A stretch of 64,000 nt of DNA. Origin: a virus. The notes below the pieces were generated by a model. That model made no database searches. It saw only the letters and a program-made list of their open reading frames with translations, and had not been told where the DNA came from. The stretch covers positions 25,568-89,567 of IMG/VR virus record IMGVR_UViG_3300008114_000040; one strand, given 5' to 3'. Shown here one piece after another: positions 27,201 to 36,711 of the stretch. The position numbers were made by a program, and so were the translations under genes. How positions within the stretch are numbered: position 1 is the stretch's first letter; the number at the start of each line of letters is the position of its first letter.

Positions 27201-30200
27201 ATTCGTTACGGATGGGTTTTGTAATATGTCAAGGTCTGTTTTGTAAAAACACCTAAAAACATCATTAATCACTTTTGGATAAAACCCCATTGTAATAATA
27301 TCATTTGTATTTGTCGTGTTTGGTACTAAAGTTGATGATTGTAATACGATGTTACCCACCCAATTTCCTGAATAACTGGTAGTTATGTTATTTGTAATTG
27401 GATCGTAGTTTGTTGTATAGTCAAAGTCTTTCCAGATATCATCTAAAATGTCAATCCCTTCATCAATATATTTTTTATATCTGTGCCAAATTGAACCATA
27501 TTTTAAAACCCAAACATATGGTAATTGATGGATAGATGAGAATTTATTGAAGGTTGCTGCTAAATAATCCAAATCGGTGGGTTCCAAACCATTTTCGGTT
27601 TTTTTAATCTTTTCTTTTGTTGTGATAAGTGGTAATGAATTAAGATATAAATAACCTAAACTAACGTAAGGGTTTTGATTATTTGTTTTTTCTAGTTCAA
27701 CACCTTTTTGTAGTGCATTAATAAAATATGGTGTATTTAATAACGACGTTGTTTGAATACTTGTTACATTCCCAGAATAAGAAGGACCATAATTTACAAA
27801 TGATTCTGTAAAATACTGATCTTTTTGTGTTCTCGTTGTAAAAAAACTTTTTAATGAAAAACGAGAAGTAACAGGTAAATTAGTTGTTTGATCCGCAATA
27901 TATGATTGATTGTAATTTGTGAAACCAAATTTATTCACAAATAAATTAATATTATTTAATGTTTCAGTTTGATTAAGTCTAGCGATTGTTTTTTTATCAT
28001 TTAAATATGAAAATGTTTGTGTTTTGTAAAAATCTTGTGTACTTAAAAAACTATCACCCTTTTCTAAATTATTTTTTAACCAGTTAAGATTATTAAATGG
28101 GTAAGGATCTAGAACATATTGTTGTTCTGTACTAGTACTATTTAAATAAGTTTTAAATTTATCAATCAATTGGATGTTACCACCAACTGAGAGTGACACA
28201 CCATTTAGGGTATCAATACTATAAATTTTATTGTACTCGTTAAAATAATTTTTAATATAACCCGTATTATATTCTGAGTTAGTATAATTTGTCCAGAATT
28301 CACCTGTACCTTCTGTTGATATTTTTTTCAAGTATTCCAAATACTGATTGTATGTTGGTTTGAAATTTTTTAATATATTTGTCAAAGTATAACTTGGTGA
28401 ATTAGTTAAACTATTTTTAATGTTTTCAGCATCAATATCCGCTAAGATTTTATCAATTTGACTTTCTTTATATTTTCCTCTTTCAATGTTTGAGTAGTGT
28501 GTAGCCAAATATGTTCTTTCAAAAATTTCATACAAAAAGTTCACTTCAGTTTTATTCAAAAATGGTGTGTCGTTGAATGGAAATTCAATTGGGTTTACTG
28601 ACATCAACTCAGTATTACTTTGCGGGTTGTTTGTACTTTGTGGTACAGTAGGTGGGCTTTTTTGAAGTGAAGCGTTAATGAATTCCTCAGTAAAGGCTAT
28701 TTCTGGCCATATTGTATTATTGTAACCTTGTGTTACACTTAATGAATTGGCATCACCCGGATATTTAATTGTGTATAATTCAGTACCATCTTGTTGTCTT
28801 TCTTTCTCAAAATATTGTGGCCATGGATAAACCGTATTTTCGTTGTTTAACTGGAAACTCCCGTTAACCACACCCAATGAGTCAACACCTACGTTTTGTT
28901 TTTGTGGCGGTAATATTGAATTTAATCTTGTTGGGTTTTTTCTTTGGTTCCAAGCATTTGTATGTACATCTTCCATCATCCTATAAAAACCATCAAGTCC
29001 GGCAAATAAAACGGCAAATACATTTCTAATTGTTGGTTGAAACCCTAAACCACCGTCACTGTCAACTATCATTTCGGACAACGCGGTAGTTAGTGCTTGT
29101 TCTATACTGTTTCTTTTTGTAGTTAAGTCTGAGTTCATTTTTTGAACTAAGTCTAAAAACGAATCGGTTTTAAAACTGTTAACAACATTTGGTATTTCAC
29201 CAAAAGTGTAATATATAGGTAGTGTTTGTTCTATTTCTTTTTTTGAATTAATGATTGTTTGTGTCGTAACATTAAAACTCTTAAATTCCAAAATAAATTT
29301 TTGAAGTTCCTCATCACTTGGGGTTCTACCAAAATTTATTTCGTATGTTGTTTTAAAATCATCATTTGAAATTACGTTATAGTCAATTTCTTTTAACAAA
29401 TCATCAAATTTAACTTTTACGTCAATTTTACCAGACTGTGTGTTTTGTTTGTTTTTAGAATTTTCATTTTTTGTGGAACTTGGTAATATGTACGTACCAC
29501 TTTCACCAAAACTTGGGTTTTGTTTTAATTTTTGTACTAATTCATCAAATTTACTTTTAGTCCTATTTCTAGCTTCTTCTTTTTTTGTATCTTCCAAATC
29601 ATTTGAATATGGGTAATAAATTACACCGTCATACACTAACCTTCTTCCCGTGTCCAAAAAATCATTTATTGAATTTACATAAATTGATTGTCTCAAGTCA
29701 TTCAAAGTTGTTTGATACGTATTAATATCATTTATTACGTTAAAATCACCCTGTTTGATTTTATCTTGAATGGATTGTTCGTACTTATTTACCCTATAAA
29801 TAAACTCCTCCATTGTAATTTCAGGAAAGGTTTTATCTATTAATTTTTTTTCTTTATATACCGAATAAACTTCTCTTAATTTTTGAAGTCCAACAGTATC
29901 ATTTTCAATTGATAGTTGTGTTTTATTATTACCAGTCTGTGTTGAAGATGATGTATTACCTTGTTTTTGGACTTGAGTTGTAAACATTTTTGGGGAATGT
30001 TTAGCGAATGATAAAATACTATCGGCAAGTATCGCACTATTTCTACCCATTAATTTTAATGTAATATCAAAATTACCGGTTCCTGGGTCAAACTTAGCAT
30101 TAAATGAAAGAAGTGTTAATTGATATCTTATAGCTTTACCGTAATAACCTTTTAGTGTTAAATAAAACGTTGGGTATGGTAAGTTAAAAAAAACTGAATA

Positions 30201-30776
30201 AATTGAGTTGTCACCTTGTTCAAACAAAGCACGACCTCTAACGTCAGTCAATAACATATCAACTGTTGGTACACCAATTGATGAAATTTTTACTGTAATA
30301 TTTTTAATCCCTAGGTTTTGGGTATCTTCATAATTTAAAACTTTAGTTTTCGTTTTACTAATACCATTTTCAACTACTGAATATTGTTGATTTTGATTGG
30401 TTCCTTGTCCTTGTCTTGAACCTCTCCCTGTAAAATCATCGGACCAACTGGTATCAAAATAATTTTTTCCTTTTGGTTTTAAAAAATTAATATTCAAATC
30501 CTCATCGTTTGATGATAGAGAGGCGATTGAAGTATTATTAACCGGTGTATCAAAACTATCACCTACTGCTAATTTAGTTCTTGGGATTATTTTGGTTTCA
30601 AGGTTTGCATACATAACAAGATTTTCTTGCTGGACAAACCTATCTTCAATAGTACCACCACCATTTACTACTTTATTTGGGTCAATTAGTATAATATTTT
30701 CATAGTCCGCTTCAACATACAAACGGTTCTCTAAATTATATATCTGTCTAAATTTTGTTGGATCATTAACGGCCAT
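24234..30776 (-). CDS. Very large tail structural protein (2180 aa)
   Basis: Starts MAVNDPTKFRQIYNLENRLY. The first 300 residues contain a compact region (ITVKISSIGVPTVDMLLTDV and FFNLPYPTFYLTLKGYYGKA). A later conserved-looking block near residues 1830-1900 includes IDCMGDAMIQPTMYFNLRHV and FYGPYWIMEVNHSISPGKFD. The rest is polar, Asn/Thr-rich and predicted beta/helical with no membrane segment. It is encoded with the LysM-like 105-aa gene (11-nt overlap), the 1358-aa gene and the tape measure, so a baseplate hub or tail-tip role is likely. No T4 gene of this size exists, so a one-to-one match cannot be given. Confidence 0.75.
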   Translation of the reverse strand: MAVNDPTKFRQIYNLENRLYVEADYENIILIDPNKVVNGGGTIEDRFVQQENLVMYANLETKIIPRTKLAVGDSFDTPVNNTSIASLSSNDEDLNINFLKPKGKNYFDTSWSDDFTGRGSRQGQGTNQNQQYSVVENGISKTKTKVLNYEDTQNLGIKNITVKISSIGVPTVDMLLTDVRGRALFEQGDNSIYSVFFNLPYPTFYLTLKGYYGKAIRYQLTLLSFNAKFDPGTGNFDITLKLMGRNSAILADSILSFAKHSPKMFTTQVQKQGNTSSSTQTGNNKTQLSIENDTVGLQKLREVYSVYKEKKLIDKTFPEITMEEFIYRVNKYEQSIQDKIKQGDFNVINDINTYQTTLNDLRQSIYVNSINDFLDTGRRLVYDGVIYYPYSNDLEDTKKEEARNRTKSKFDELVQKLKQNPSFGESGTYILPSSTKNENSKNKQNTQSGKIDVKVKFDDLLKEIDYNVISNDDFKTTYEINFGRTPSDEELQKFILEFKSFNVTTQTIINSKKEIEQTLPIYYTFGEIPNVVNSFKTDSFLDLVQKMNSDLTTKRNSIEQALTTALSEMIVDSDGGLGFQPTIRNVFAVLFAGLDGFYRMMEDVHTNAWNQRKNPTRLNSILPPQKQNVGVDSLGVVNGSFQLNNENTVYPWPQYFEKERQQDGTELYTIKYPGDANSLSVTQGYNNTIWPEIAFTEEFINASLQKSPPTVPQSTNNPQSNTELMSVNPIEFPFNDTPFLNKTEVNFLYEIFERTYLATHYSNIERGKYKESQIDKILADIDAENIKNSLTNSPSYTLTNILKNFKPTYNQYLEYLKKISTEGTGEFWTNYTNSEYNTGYIKNYFNEYNKIYSIDTLNGVSLSVGGNIQLIDKFKTYLNSTSTEQQYVLDPYPFNNLNWLKNNLEKGDSFLSTQDFYKTQTFSYLNDKKTIARLNQTETLNNINLFVNKFGFTNYNQSYIADQTTNLPVTSRFSLKSFFTTRTQKDQYFTESFVNYGPSYSGNVTSIQTTSLLNTPYFINALQKGVELEKTNNQNPYVSLGYLYLNSLPLITTKEKIKKTENGLEPTDLDYLAATFNKFSSIHQLPYVWVLKYGSIWHRYKKYIDEGIDILDDIWKDFDYTTNYDPITNNITTSYSGNWVGNIVLQSSTLVPNTTNTNDIITMGFYPKVINDVFRCFYKTDLDILQNPSVTNFQNESVENGLVVSNSYTRTFLPGFDLTDPIRQLTIKNYYQFFKTPNGDTDNYLLVPSMGGLNINQAEYECFNDLDKITKEVFNNNALYNGSVRSLWGVSNFGYFDNSLIKKPNYNEYLKTIYTDNTPQTPFELKDSQSTYSKIDEIFAVFEPKILDEFEKLFLNFCNPKDVISDMVLFGEQTQATTDTPGKVKNVGQKKLLYQIESLYLLPKNSVTLTNQEILDGKLLAEAQTKNFMAKVVELLNFDCVLKMGNPGNFNRKTFNYFSSNPNFKPISFSPLPKYISGTLPGDGVLTGPNALLLSQAANGLEWKTLKKYIGDFDQTGIKYTNNGSAITSFFIDNDIEFSVSSIETLYPLIRLYAKEKLKDSTFNKIKFIQLINSFVVEQNTFNSYVLNEIISFLNKNLEEVKVKTNVVNSTTSGNVVKLEYYTTLKTMNDKWIAGSDFKNKTIFEDFLFFDRANRDIGDQFTISVSDLESFLTDPNKNYLDLVSKILEKNNFIFFAMPAYVNFYGIQEAVRQNTPIPVEIPNSMFGTYLDVDYMDSRPKFLCVYVGKPSEHVASEAKFVKFRDDAFDLRKYDNPISTSYGPETDFSKVNRVVGFSVDYGTQNQSIFKSVQLDMSEKKNTAESNKLITQLGESASGNKVAQQTVSLYSIYKTRSYTCTIDCMGDAMIQPTMYFNLRHVPLFYGPYWIMEVNHSISPGKFDTQFKGVRMPLYTLPKPNSLLEAVEKNYVKYYKDLIIQTLKTSETPVVTNLSETISPKTPGAIKGSEPECQKFELEKYNTLPYVDLKTTQITENELFELVSNSSIDAVLKPLYYGIVKTQPLNSIDKNVITSFNYNLYGSGAFNDYTDSILQLVTGKVCATTTIITTPYPYFNFNSYQDSLDFYAGVTQQYVDYINTWVNNSTELTQAKKYAQAYTVFTLFWDQTWYIKDGGGTGFYTTLPKQYIEFKQRYDEKIKPQNKNIYDAYLSYMKKYETAFKKFFN

Positions 30777-31083
30777 AATAAAAAATATGATTATCTAGTG
30801 CACTTTTGTAGTCTTTCAATGCCGTTATTAAAGGGAATGGTATAATTAAAATGGATCCATCAGGTATTTCAGATTCCAATCCACCATAAATCGGGTTAGC
30901 GATTTGTATTAACCAACCGAAATAAGGTGTGTTATATTTCTCAAAACTTATTTTATCCAATCGTGATTTGTTTTTAATGTATACATATCTCTGATCTGTA
31001 GTCCTACTACCAATACTTACGTATGGAACGACCGTTTGTTGACCATTTATTAAAAAGTTTTGATATCTATCGTAGTATTGCAT
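30766..31083 (-). CDS. LysM-like baseplate protein, gp53-like candidate
   Basis: 105 aa. The C-terminal half looks like a LysM-type fold: SRLDKISFEKYNTPYFGWLI, then IANPIYGG and a closing IPDGSILIIPFP. This pattern, with YFGWLI and a final PDGSxLxIP, is common in phage baseplate proteins of the gp53 type, where gp53 helps join wedges around the hub. Its A overlaps the TAA of the upstream 1358-aa gene (TAATG), and its stop overlaps the next start by 11 nt, so it is tightly coupled to two large tail genes. The gp53 name is a suggestion; the LysM-like region is the firmer call. Confidence 0.7.
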   Translation of the reverse strand: MQYYDRYQNFLINGQQTVVPYVSIGSRTTDQRYVYIKNKSRLDKISFEKYNTPYFGWLIQIANPIYGGLESEIPDGSILIIPFPLITALKDYKSALDNHIFYYGR

Positions 31084-34000
31084 TACTTAAATGTTTTTTT
31101 AAGATTAAATTTATCGTCGGTACTATTTACGGATGAGTTTAAATTTTTAAGATTTTGTTCACTTGTAGGGGTAATTGGTACTTGTGTTGCAAAATCTAAA
31201 ATTCTTTTTTTATCTTTGTTATAAGGGTTGTAGTTTGTAAATTTATTATTATAATATTCATCAAAAAACTTTTTGAATCTTTTATCAACTTCATCTTTTT
31301 GTTTTTTAAATTGTGAGTATATTTGTTGGTCTGACGTTTGTGTGTTTGTATTTAAATCGTATCCCAAGTTTGACGCTATAAAACTTTTCCATGGTTGTTT
31401 ATCTTCCGTATTAAGTGTTGACACTATTGTATCAATAAATTTACCGATATCTGTAATAACGTCAATACCAAAAACCATATTAAATCTTTTTTCGTAAACG
31501 CTATCACCAATCAACAAGTCAAAAGAAAAATTATTTTTCCATGTAGTAGATTCAGAAGTTGTAATAATCTGGTACTCTTCAAGTTTTGTTATAAATTGAT
31601 TCATATCATCGGCGATTTTTAAATAATCACCTTGAAGTTCTATTAGTGTATTTGGGTATGATGTGTCGGATACGTCAACCTGCGTCGTTCCGGATGTGTT
31701 ATATATAATTGGATTACCTTTTTTATTTATAAAACCATCGGTTGCATTTGTTACAAAATTTAGTTTGTCGGTTATACTAACTAAATTTAGTTCTTCTTGG
31801 GTTATTGAATTATTGTTGTTATCAATATCTGAAAGGTATAATGTCTTTTTTTCATCAACCATTTTTTTAAGTTGTTTTTTAACTTTTGTTTTTTGTTGAT
31901 TTGTAAAATTTTGTGAGTTTAACCCACCCAATACTGGTATTTGACCTGAGTCAATATCGTCTTTAATTTTAGAAAATAACAAATCTATTTTATCTTGATA
32001 ATTGTTACTTTTACCATAAATTTTAACATCGTTAGTATAATATTTACCATTTTGGTACTTTCTATCCGTATTAATTACATACAACCCACCAAGTAAGTGT
32101 TTTTCATTCGTTTGTTTTAGAGTGTCATACACTTTTGAAGTGTATGTTTTTGTTAATTGAATAAAATCTTTCATTTTGGATTCATAAGAAATAGTACCTG
32201 TTTGAGTACCGTCTGATAATTCTTGTGATGTTTTTATATCCCCAATCGTATTACCAATTTCATTTGTTGGTTTTATTTGTGGGTTTGTTGGTGTATTTAA
32301 TTTTGCCGCCTCAAAAAACTCACTATCATATTTTTCATTTAATGGTTCAGTAACATCTGCTCGTTCGTCATACATTTCAGTGTTTGCGTAATAATTAAAT
32401 GATAAAGCGTTTTGTAGTTTTGAGATAGGTCCGGCTAAACCACTACCACCTATAAATTTAAATGAAAGTGTAATACTGGCAATCATTGGTTGGACACCAA
32501 TACCTTCTGGATTTAAGTCATAAAGTCCGTCTTTATCAAATTTAATTGACAAGCTATCTGGAACAATTTTAGTATGGTAAAAATCACCAATCCTTAACAC
32601 TAATACTGGTGGGGACCCAAACACACTGTTGAAAGCATCTTGATAATCTAAAGTCAAGCTACCTGATCCGGTTTGTTTTACAGTAGGTATGGTGTCACCC
32701 GGTCTAACGCATTGTTGTAAGAATGTAAGTCTAGCGTTTAAACCTTCTGGGGTTATTGAGTGGAATGCAGGTTGAAAATGTTTGAATCTTTTTTTAATTC
32801 CGTCATATATTACCGGACTATTTTCTTGTAACATTTGGAAATAGTTACATTCACTTAAAAGATTTCTTATTAATTTTTTGGTCATTCCAGCATAAAGTGG
32901 TGTGTCCTTAATTGTTGTTTCACTAAAATTGTTTGATTGTGGTGTGTTAGTTTCTGTGTTATCCACATCCGCAGCCAATATGTTTGGTATTTCACCTTCA
33001 GGTTTTTCTGGTTGTTCTTCTTTAGGTTTTTCCACTTGACTGACTTGTACGTCCGAAATTTTTACCCTTCTACAAGCCATCGCCTGAATTGAATAAGTAC
33101 CTTCTTCGTCTGGTCTTTCAAATTTTAAAGAACAATCAATTTCTTTTAATTTTTCGTCTTTTAGGTTTGTTGACGTGTCACCTTTTGGTTCTTCTTTAAT
33201 TGTTAAGGTTTTTTTATAATAATCTTCTAGTTTTTTACCATTAAATGTTTTGGCTAAAATGTATTTTTTAACCGACTCAATTCTTCTTTTAGAAAGTGAC
33301 GAATTTGATGCGGGATTGTTAGTTGAGCTTGCGGAACCTAGTAAACTAAATGTTACCTTTCCGCCGGAATCTAATACTTTTCCAATTTTACTTATAAAAT
33401 CATCAAGTACTGTTAGTGATTTTTCAACACTATTTTCAAAAAAATCAGTCAATGAACCATCTCTTGTGTCTATATATTCCTTTAAAGAAAAATCAGGTTC
33501 AGTGTTTGGTAAGGTTTGTGGGGTTATAGGTTTTAATCCAGGGTTTAAATTAGTTTTTGTATAAGCAAAAATTTTATCTTTACCATTTGACTGGTAATTT
33601 GTTTTGTTGTTTTTATATTCATTAAACCAATAAGCAAAATCATTGTCCGTATCTTTTTTAGGTAAGTCGTTTTCAAAGAACATAAAATATTCTTTATTTT
33701 TATCATTTAACTCATCTATTGTACTTTGTGTAGTATCCTCACTTGTTGTTTGACTCGGCGGTGTTTGTTTTAAAACTTTTTGTACGTCCTCTTTTGTTTT
33801 AACAAAATTAATAGCATCTTGAATGTCATTAGGTGAAAATTGAACAAACTTTTTGGACAAGTCATATAAATCATATTTTAAACAACCGGCAAAAAATGAA
33901 TCCATAATTTTGGTAACTTCGGATTCTGGTGTTACACTTTTTAACTCTTGATCAATTAATAAATTTGATATGGATGGATGATCCACCAATATTGTCCAAC

Positions 34001-35159
34001 TTATACTACCAGAACGTGATGTATTTTTATAAGTGTAAATTGGTTCTGGTCTACCGATAAAATTTACAGTTTCAAAATCCGGTTTGGACTCATCGGAGAA
34101 CGTTAAGTCATAAGGTGGAAACCACATTATCCTTCCCCCATTTGGTCCCTTCTCACATGCCGGTAAATCATCAACAGTAAAACCAGGTTTGTTTGATGTT
34201 CTCCATGCCAAATTCTCAAGTGAGAACATATATTTTTTAACACGACCATCAACAATATTTGTTGATTGACCGTTTTTATCATTCATCGGTGCAATGTTCA
34301 AATTGTAAGTGTTATCCAAAACAGAATAACCAAACTTCCTAATGTTGCCATCGGTTTTTTGTAACTGACCATACGTGTAGAATGGTGTGTCCTTTGTGAA
34401 TAATCTACAGTATTCAAGTCCTTCAAATTCTTTACCGCTAGTATCAATTGAATTTTTTGTTACATATTTAATAACTCGTGAACCTTTTGTGATTTCCATA
34501 TAACCATCATTAAACACTTTTGCAACTTGATTAATTGCGTTTCCAACATGTTCCAATTTTCTAACACCGTCTCTTGATCCGGCATCAACAATTTTTTGGG
34601 TTATATCAAGTAAAGAACCTTCTTTAAAATCATAATTTGTTGATTCGGAATCCGTAAATTGTTTTTTAATTTCAGATGAAAAAACAGATGAAGAATCAAA
34701 TTCTTGCCTACCTTGTCTTCCAGCTTTTCTTCCTGGAATAAAGAAACTTTTTTGTGTTGACCAACTAAAATTACTTGTAATTGCAACGTTGCCATCGTAA
34801 AAGTTTCTCGTATTTAATCCGAAAAATATTTTAGATATTGTGTCACCTTCATATTCTTTTGCAACATCAGAATACCCATAAACGGCCGAATCTAATGTTT
34901 TACCATTTTTATATTCCGGTAAATCTGTTACTGGTGAGATTATATCGGTAATTGAATTTTTTCTGGTACCGACATAAAAATTAGGTTTAGGTGAAAATAA
35001 ATTTGGGTTTGTTAATGAATTTAATCTATAATCTGGTCTAAACTCATTATAAAATAACTGACCCCACAATAAGTCTCTTGTTGCTGGTGAAGTAAAAGCT
35101 AAAAACAAATCAGAACCGCGTCTGATATTTTTTGATGTTATACTTCTAATCGCACCCAT
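31083..35159 (-). CDS. Large baseplate/tail protein (1358 aa) with an OmpA-C-like segment
   Basis: Starts MGAIRSITSKNIRRGSDLFL. About residues 545-640 resemble an OmpA C-terminal (peptidoglycan-binding) fold: DSGGKVTFSLLGSASSTNN followed by SNSSLSKRRIESVKKYILAK, the usual LSxxRAxxVxxYL position. Another distinctive region near residues 840-925 reads PPVLVLRIGDFYHTKIVPDS and NPEGIGVQPMIASITLSFKF, typical of tail proteins that organise the hub. It lies between the 500-aa repeat protein and the LysM-like gene. Peptidoglycan contact during infection is plausible from the OmpA-like part, but direct cell-wall binding is inferred. Confidence 0.7.
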   Translation of the reverse strand: MGAIRSITSKNIRRGSDLFLAFTSPATRDLLWGQLFYNEFRPDYRLNSLTNPNLFSPKPNFYVGTRKNSITDIISPVTDLPEYKNGKTLDSAVYGYSDVAKEYEGDTISKIFFGLNTRNFYDGNVAITSNFSWSTQKSFFIPGRKAGRQGRQEFDSSSVFSSEIKKQFTDSESTNYDFKEGSLLDITQKIVDAGSRDGVRKLEHVGNAINQVAKVFNDGYMEITKGSRVIKYVTKNSIDTSGKEFEGLEYCRLFTKDTPFYTYGQLQKTDGNIRKFGYSVLDNTYNLNIAPMNDKNGQSTNIVDGRVKKYMFSLENLAWRTSNKPGFTVDDLPACEKGPNGGRIMWFPPYDLTFSDESKPDFETVNFIGRPEPIYTYKNTSRSGSISWTILVDHPSISNLLIDQELKSVTPESEVTKIMDSFFAGCLKYDLYDLSKKFVQFSPNDIQDAINFVKTKEDVQKVLKQTPPSQTTSEDTTQSTIDELNDKNKEYFMFFENDLPKKDTDNDFAYWFNEYKNNKTNYQSNGKDKIFAYTKTNLNPGLKPITPQTLPNTEPDFSLKEYIDTRDGSLTDFFENSVEKSLTVLDDFISKIGKVLDSGGKVTFSLLGSASSTNNPASNSSLSKRRIESVKKYILAKTFNGKKLEDYYKKTLTIKEEPKGDTSTNLKDEKLKEIDCSLKFERPDEEGTYSIQAMACRRVKISDVQVSQVEKPKEEQPEKPEGEIPNILAADVDNTETNTPQSNNFSETTIKDTPLYAGMTKKLIRNLLSECNYFQMLQENSPVIYDGIKKRFKHFQPAFHSITPEGLNARLTFLQQCVRPGDTIPTVKQTGSGSLTLDYQDAFNSVFGSPPVLVLRIGDFYHTKIVPDSLSIKFDKDGLYDLNPEGIGVQPMIASITLSFKFIGGSGLAGPISKLQNALSFNYYANTEMYDERADVTEPLNEKYDSEFFEAAKLNTPTNPQIKPTNEIGNTIGDIKTSQELSDGTQTGTISYESKMKDFIQLTKTYTSKVYDTLKQTNEKHLLGGLYVINTDRKYQNGKYYTNDVKIYGKSNNYQDKIDLLFSKIKDDIDSGQIPVLGGLNSQNFTNQQKTKVKKQLKKMVDEKKTLYLSDIDNNNNSITQEELNLVSITDKLNFVTNATDGFINKKGNPIIYNTSGTTQVDVSDTSYPNTLIELQGDYLKIADDMNQFITKLEEYQIITTSESTTWKNNFSFDLLIGDSVYEKRFNMVFGIDVITDIGKFIDTIVSTLNTEDKQPWKSFIASNLGYDLNTNTQTSDQQIYSQFKKQKDEVDKRFKKFFDEYYNNKFTNYNPYNKDKKRILDFATQVPITPTSEQNLKNLNSSVNSTDDKFNLKKTFK

Positions 35160-35170
35160 AACCGTATTTG

Positions 35171-36673
35171 TTACGAATAAAGTCCGGCAAGTTTACCGGC
35201 AAACCCTATTGCTTTACCAATAGCGGTATCTGGTGATGTTACTTTATAGTTTCTAATTAAAAGTGGAACATTACCACTAATAATACCCGCAGCATTAAAT
35301 GGGTCTGATTTTGGTTTAACTGATATTTCACCACTATCCGGATCTATACTTGATTCAAGGTTATTTACTCTACCTATTGTTTCGGATAGTAACTCAGAGG
35401 CAACCCTAAATTTAAATTCTTTTTGTAATTGTTTTGCACCGATATTCGCTAATGCCGAATCCTGTGATAAGGAACCGTTTGAACCAGACGGGTCGCTACT
35501 TGTTAATATACTTAATGGACTATACTCTGATGGTACAAAAACAAAAGATTGTGCTGAATTATAATACCTTTGACTAGTTGTTTGTATTTGTACATCGTCA
35601 ATGGTTAATACTTTATATGAACCATCACCTGGTACATATCTATTCACCACATATGCGTCGTGTTGTTCAATTAATCCATCTTTTTCTAATTGACTTCCAA
35701 TTGTGTCACTAAAATTGTACTCACCTTCGTTTGAACCCATAACCCTGTCGTTATTAATATTCCATCTTGTTGGACCATAATCATTGTTGTTGTCTGGTGT
35801 ATATTTGTTTTTAATCCTTAAATTGATTTCTTGTTGGGTTCCGAATTGTTCCAATAAATTGTTTTGTGTATCCGTAATTGAATAAAGTCCCTCACCTATC
35901 GTATTAATAACTAAATCATTATTAATCCAATAAACGGTTGAACCGAAATCATCACCGGGATTTTTATAAACATTTTTAATTTTGTTTAATATTTCATACT
36001 GATTTCCAAGTAGTTCCAATCTAGAACCAATAGTGTCAGTAATTGTATATTCGCCATTACCATTTGTAACAATATTAAGGTCATCATTAATTGACCACTT
36101 GGTTGACCCAAAATCATTAGTTTGTGGTTTGTATACATTTTTAACAATTAAATCAATTTCTTTTTGGTTTCCTATTTGTTCTAATTTTGAATTGATAGAA
36201 TTTGGATAACCGTAAAGTCCAAGGTTAGTATTAACTTGATATAATTTATTTATATTTACAGTATCACCATAAGATGTTCCAAACTGGGTAGGTCCATACA
36301 AATTTTTGATGTATAATAAACTTTCTTGTATGTTTCCATTTAGTTCAAGTTTGGATCCAAATGAATCAGAATAATCGTATTCACCAAAGTTTGTTTGAGT
36401 GTTTAAATTTAAATTTATGTTTACGGTATTACCATATGATGTTTTATCTTGTGGTCCGTATTTGTTAAGTGGATATAGTGAACTCTCTTGAATTTCTCCG
36501 ATTACTTCAACACTAGGACTATCAATAACTGAATAATCAACAATTTGATATTGATTTGGCGCAACAATATCATTTGATGTGAAACCATTTTCAACCTTGT
36601 AAGGTTTTAAATTTCTAACAAGTAGTTTCTTTCTAAAATTTTCTGTTGAGTCAAATGATAAAGGACTTTCCAT
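35171..36673 (-). CDS. Tail structural protein with 55-aa tandem repeats
   Basis: 500 aa. Residues 56-330 consist of five tandem units of exactly 55 aa. Each ends with LE at residues 110, 165, 220, 275 and 330, and a sixth partial unit follows. Units share an opening G-N-x-x-E, a K-N-x-Y central motif and an S-x-L-E end (for example TDTIGSRLELLGNQYEI). A C-terminal region (SSIDPDSGEISVKPKSDPFN onward) is non-repetitive. Such regular arrays often form elongated fibres or spacers. It lies between the tape-measure and 1358-aa genes, so a tail rod, tube-end or baseplate spacer role is possible. No family recognised. Confidence 0.75.
   Translation of the reverse strand: MESPLSFDSTENFRKKLLVRNLKPYKVENGFTSNDIVAPNQYQIVDYSVIDSPSVEVIGEIQESSLYPLNKYGPQDKTSYGNTVNINLNLNTQTNFGEYDYSDSFGSKLELNGNIQESLLYIKNLYGPTQFGTSYGDTVNINKLYQVNTNLGLYGYPNSINSKLEQIGNQKEIDLIVKNVYKPQTNDFGSTKWSINDDLNIVTNGNGEYTITDTIGSRLELLGNQYEILNKIKNVYKNPGDDFGSTVYWINNDLVINTIGEGLYSITDTQNNLLEQFGTQQEINLRIKNKYTPDNNNDYGPTRWNINNDRVMGSNEGEYNFSDTIGSQLEKDGLIEQHDAYVVNRYVPGDGSYKVLTIDDVQIQTTSQRYYNSAQSFVFVPSEYSPLSILTSSDPSGSNGSLSQDSALANIGAKQLQKEFKFRVASELLSETIGRVNNLESSIDPDSGEISVKPKSDPFNAAGIISGNVPLLIRNYKVTSPDTAIGKAIGFAGKLAGLYS
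35684..36508 (-). repeat. Five in-frame 165-bp tandem repeats (55 aa each)
   Basis: Units encode residues 56-110, 111-165, 166-220, 221-275 and 276-330 of the 500-aa protein, with a sixth partial unit after. Period is constant at 55 codons while sequence is diverged, so this is an old, selected protein repeat rather than a recent DNA expansion. Confidence 0.85.
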
Positions 36674-36688
36674 TTATTTCTTTTATTA

Positions 36689-36695
36689 ATAAATA
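36689..36695 (-). promoter_or_regulatory. TATTTAT start-site box, 15 nt upstream of the 55-aa-repeat gene
   Basis: The coding strand reads TCTATTTATTAATAAAAG, in the gap after the tape-measure stop. Confidence 0.45.
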
Positions 36696-36711
36696 GACAA
36701 TTTCGTATTTT

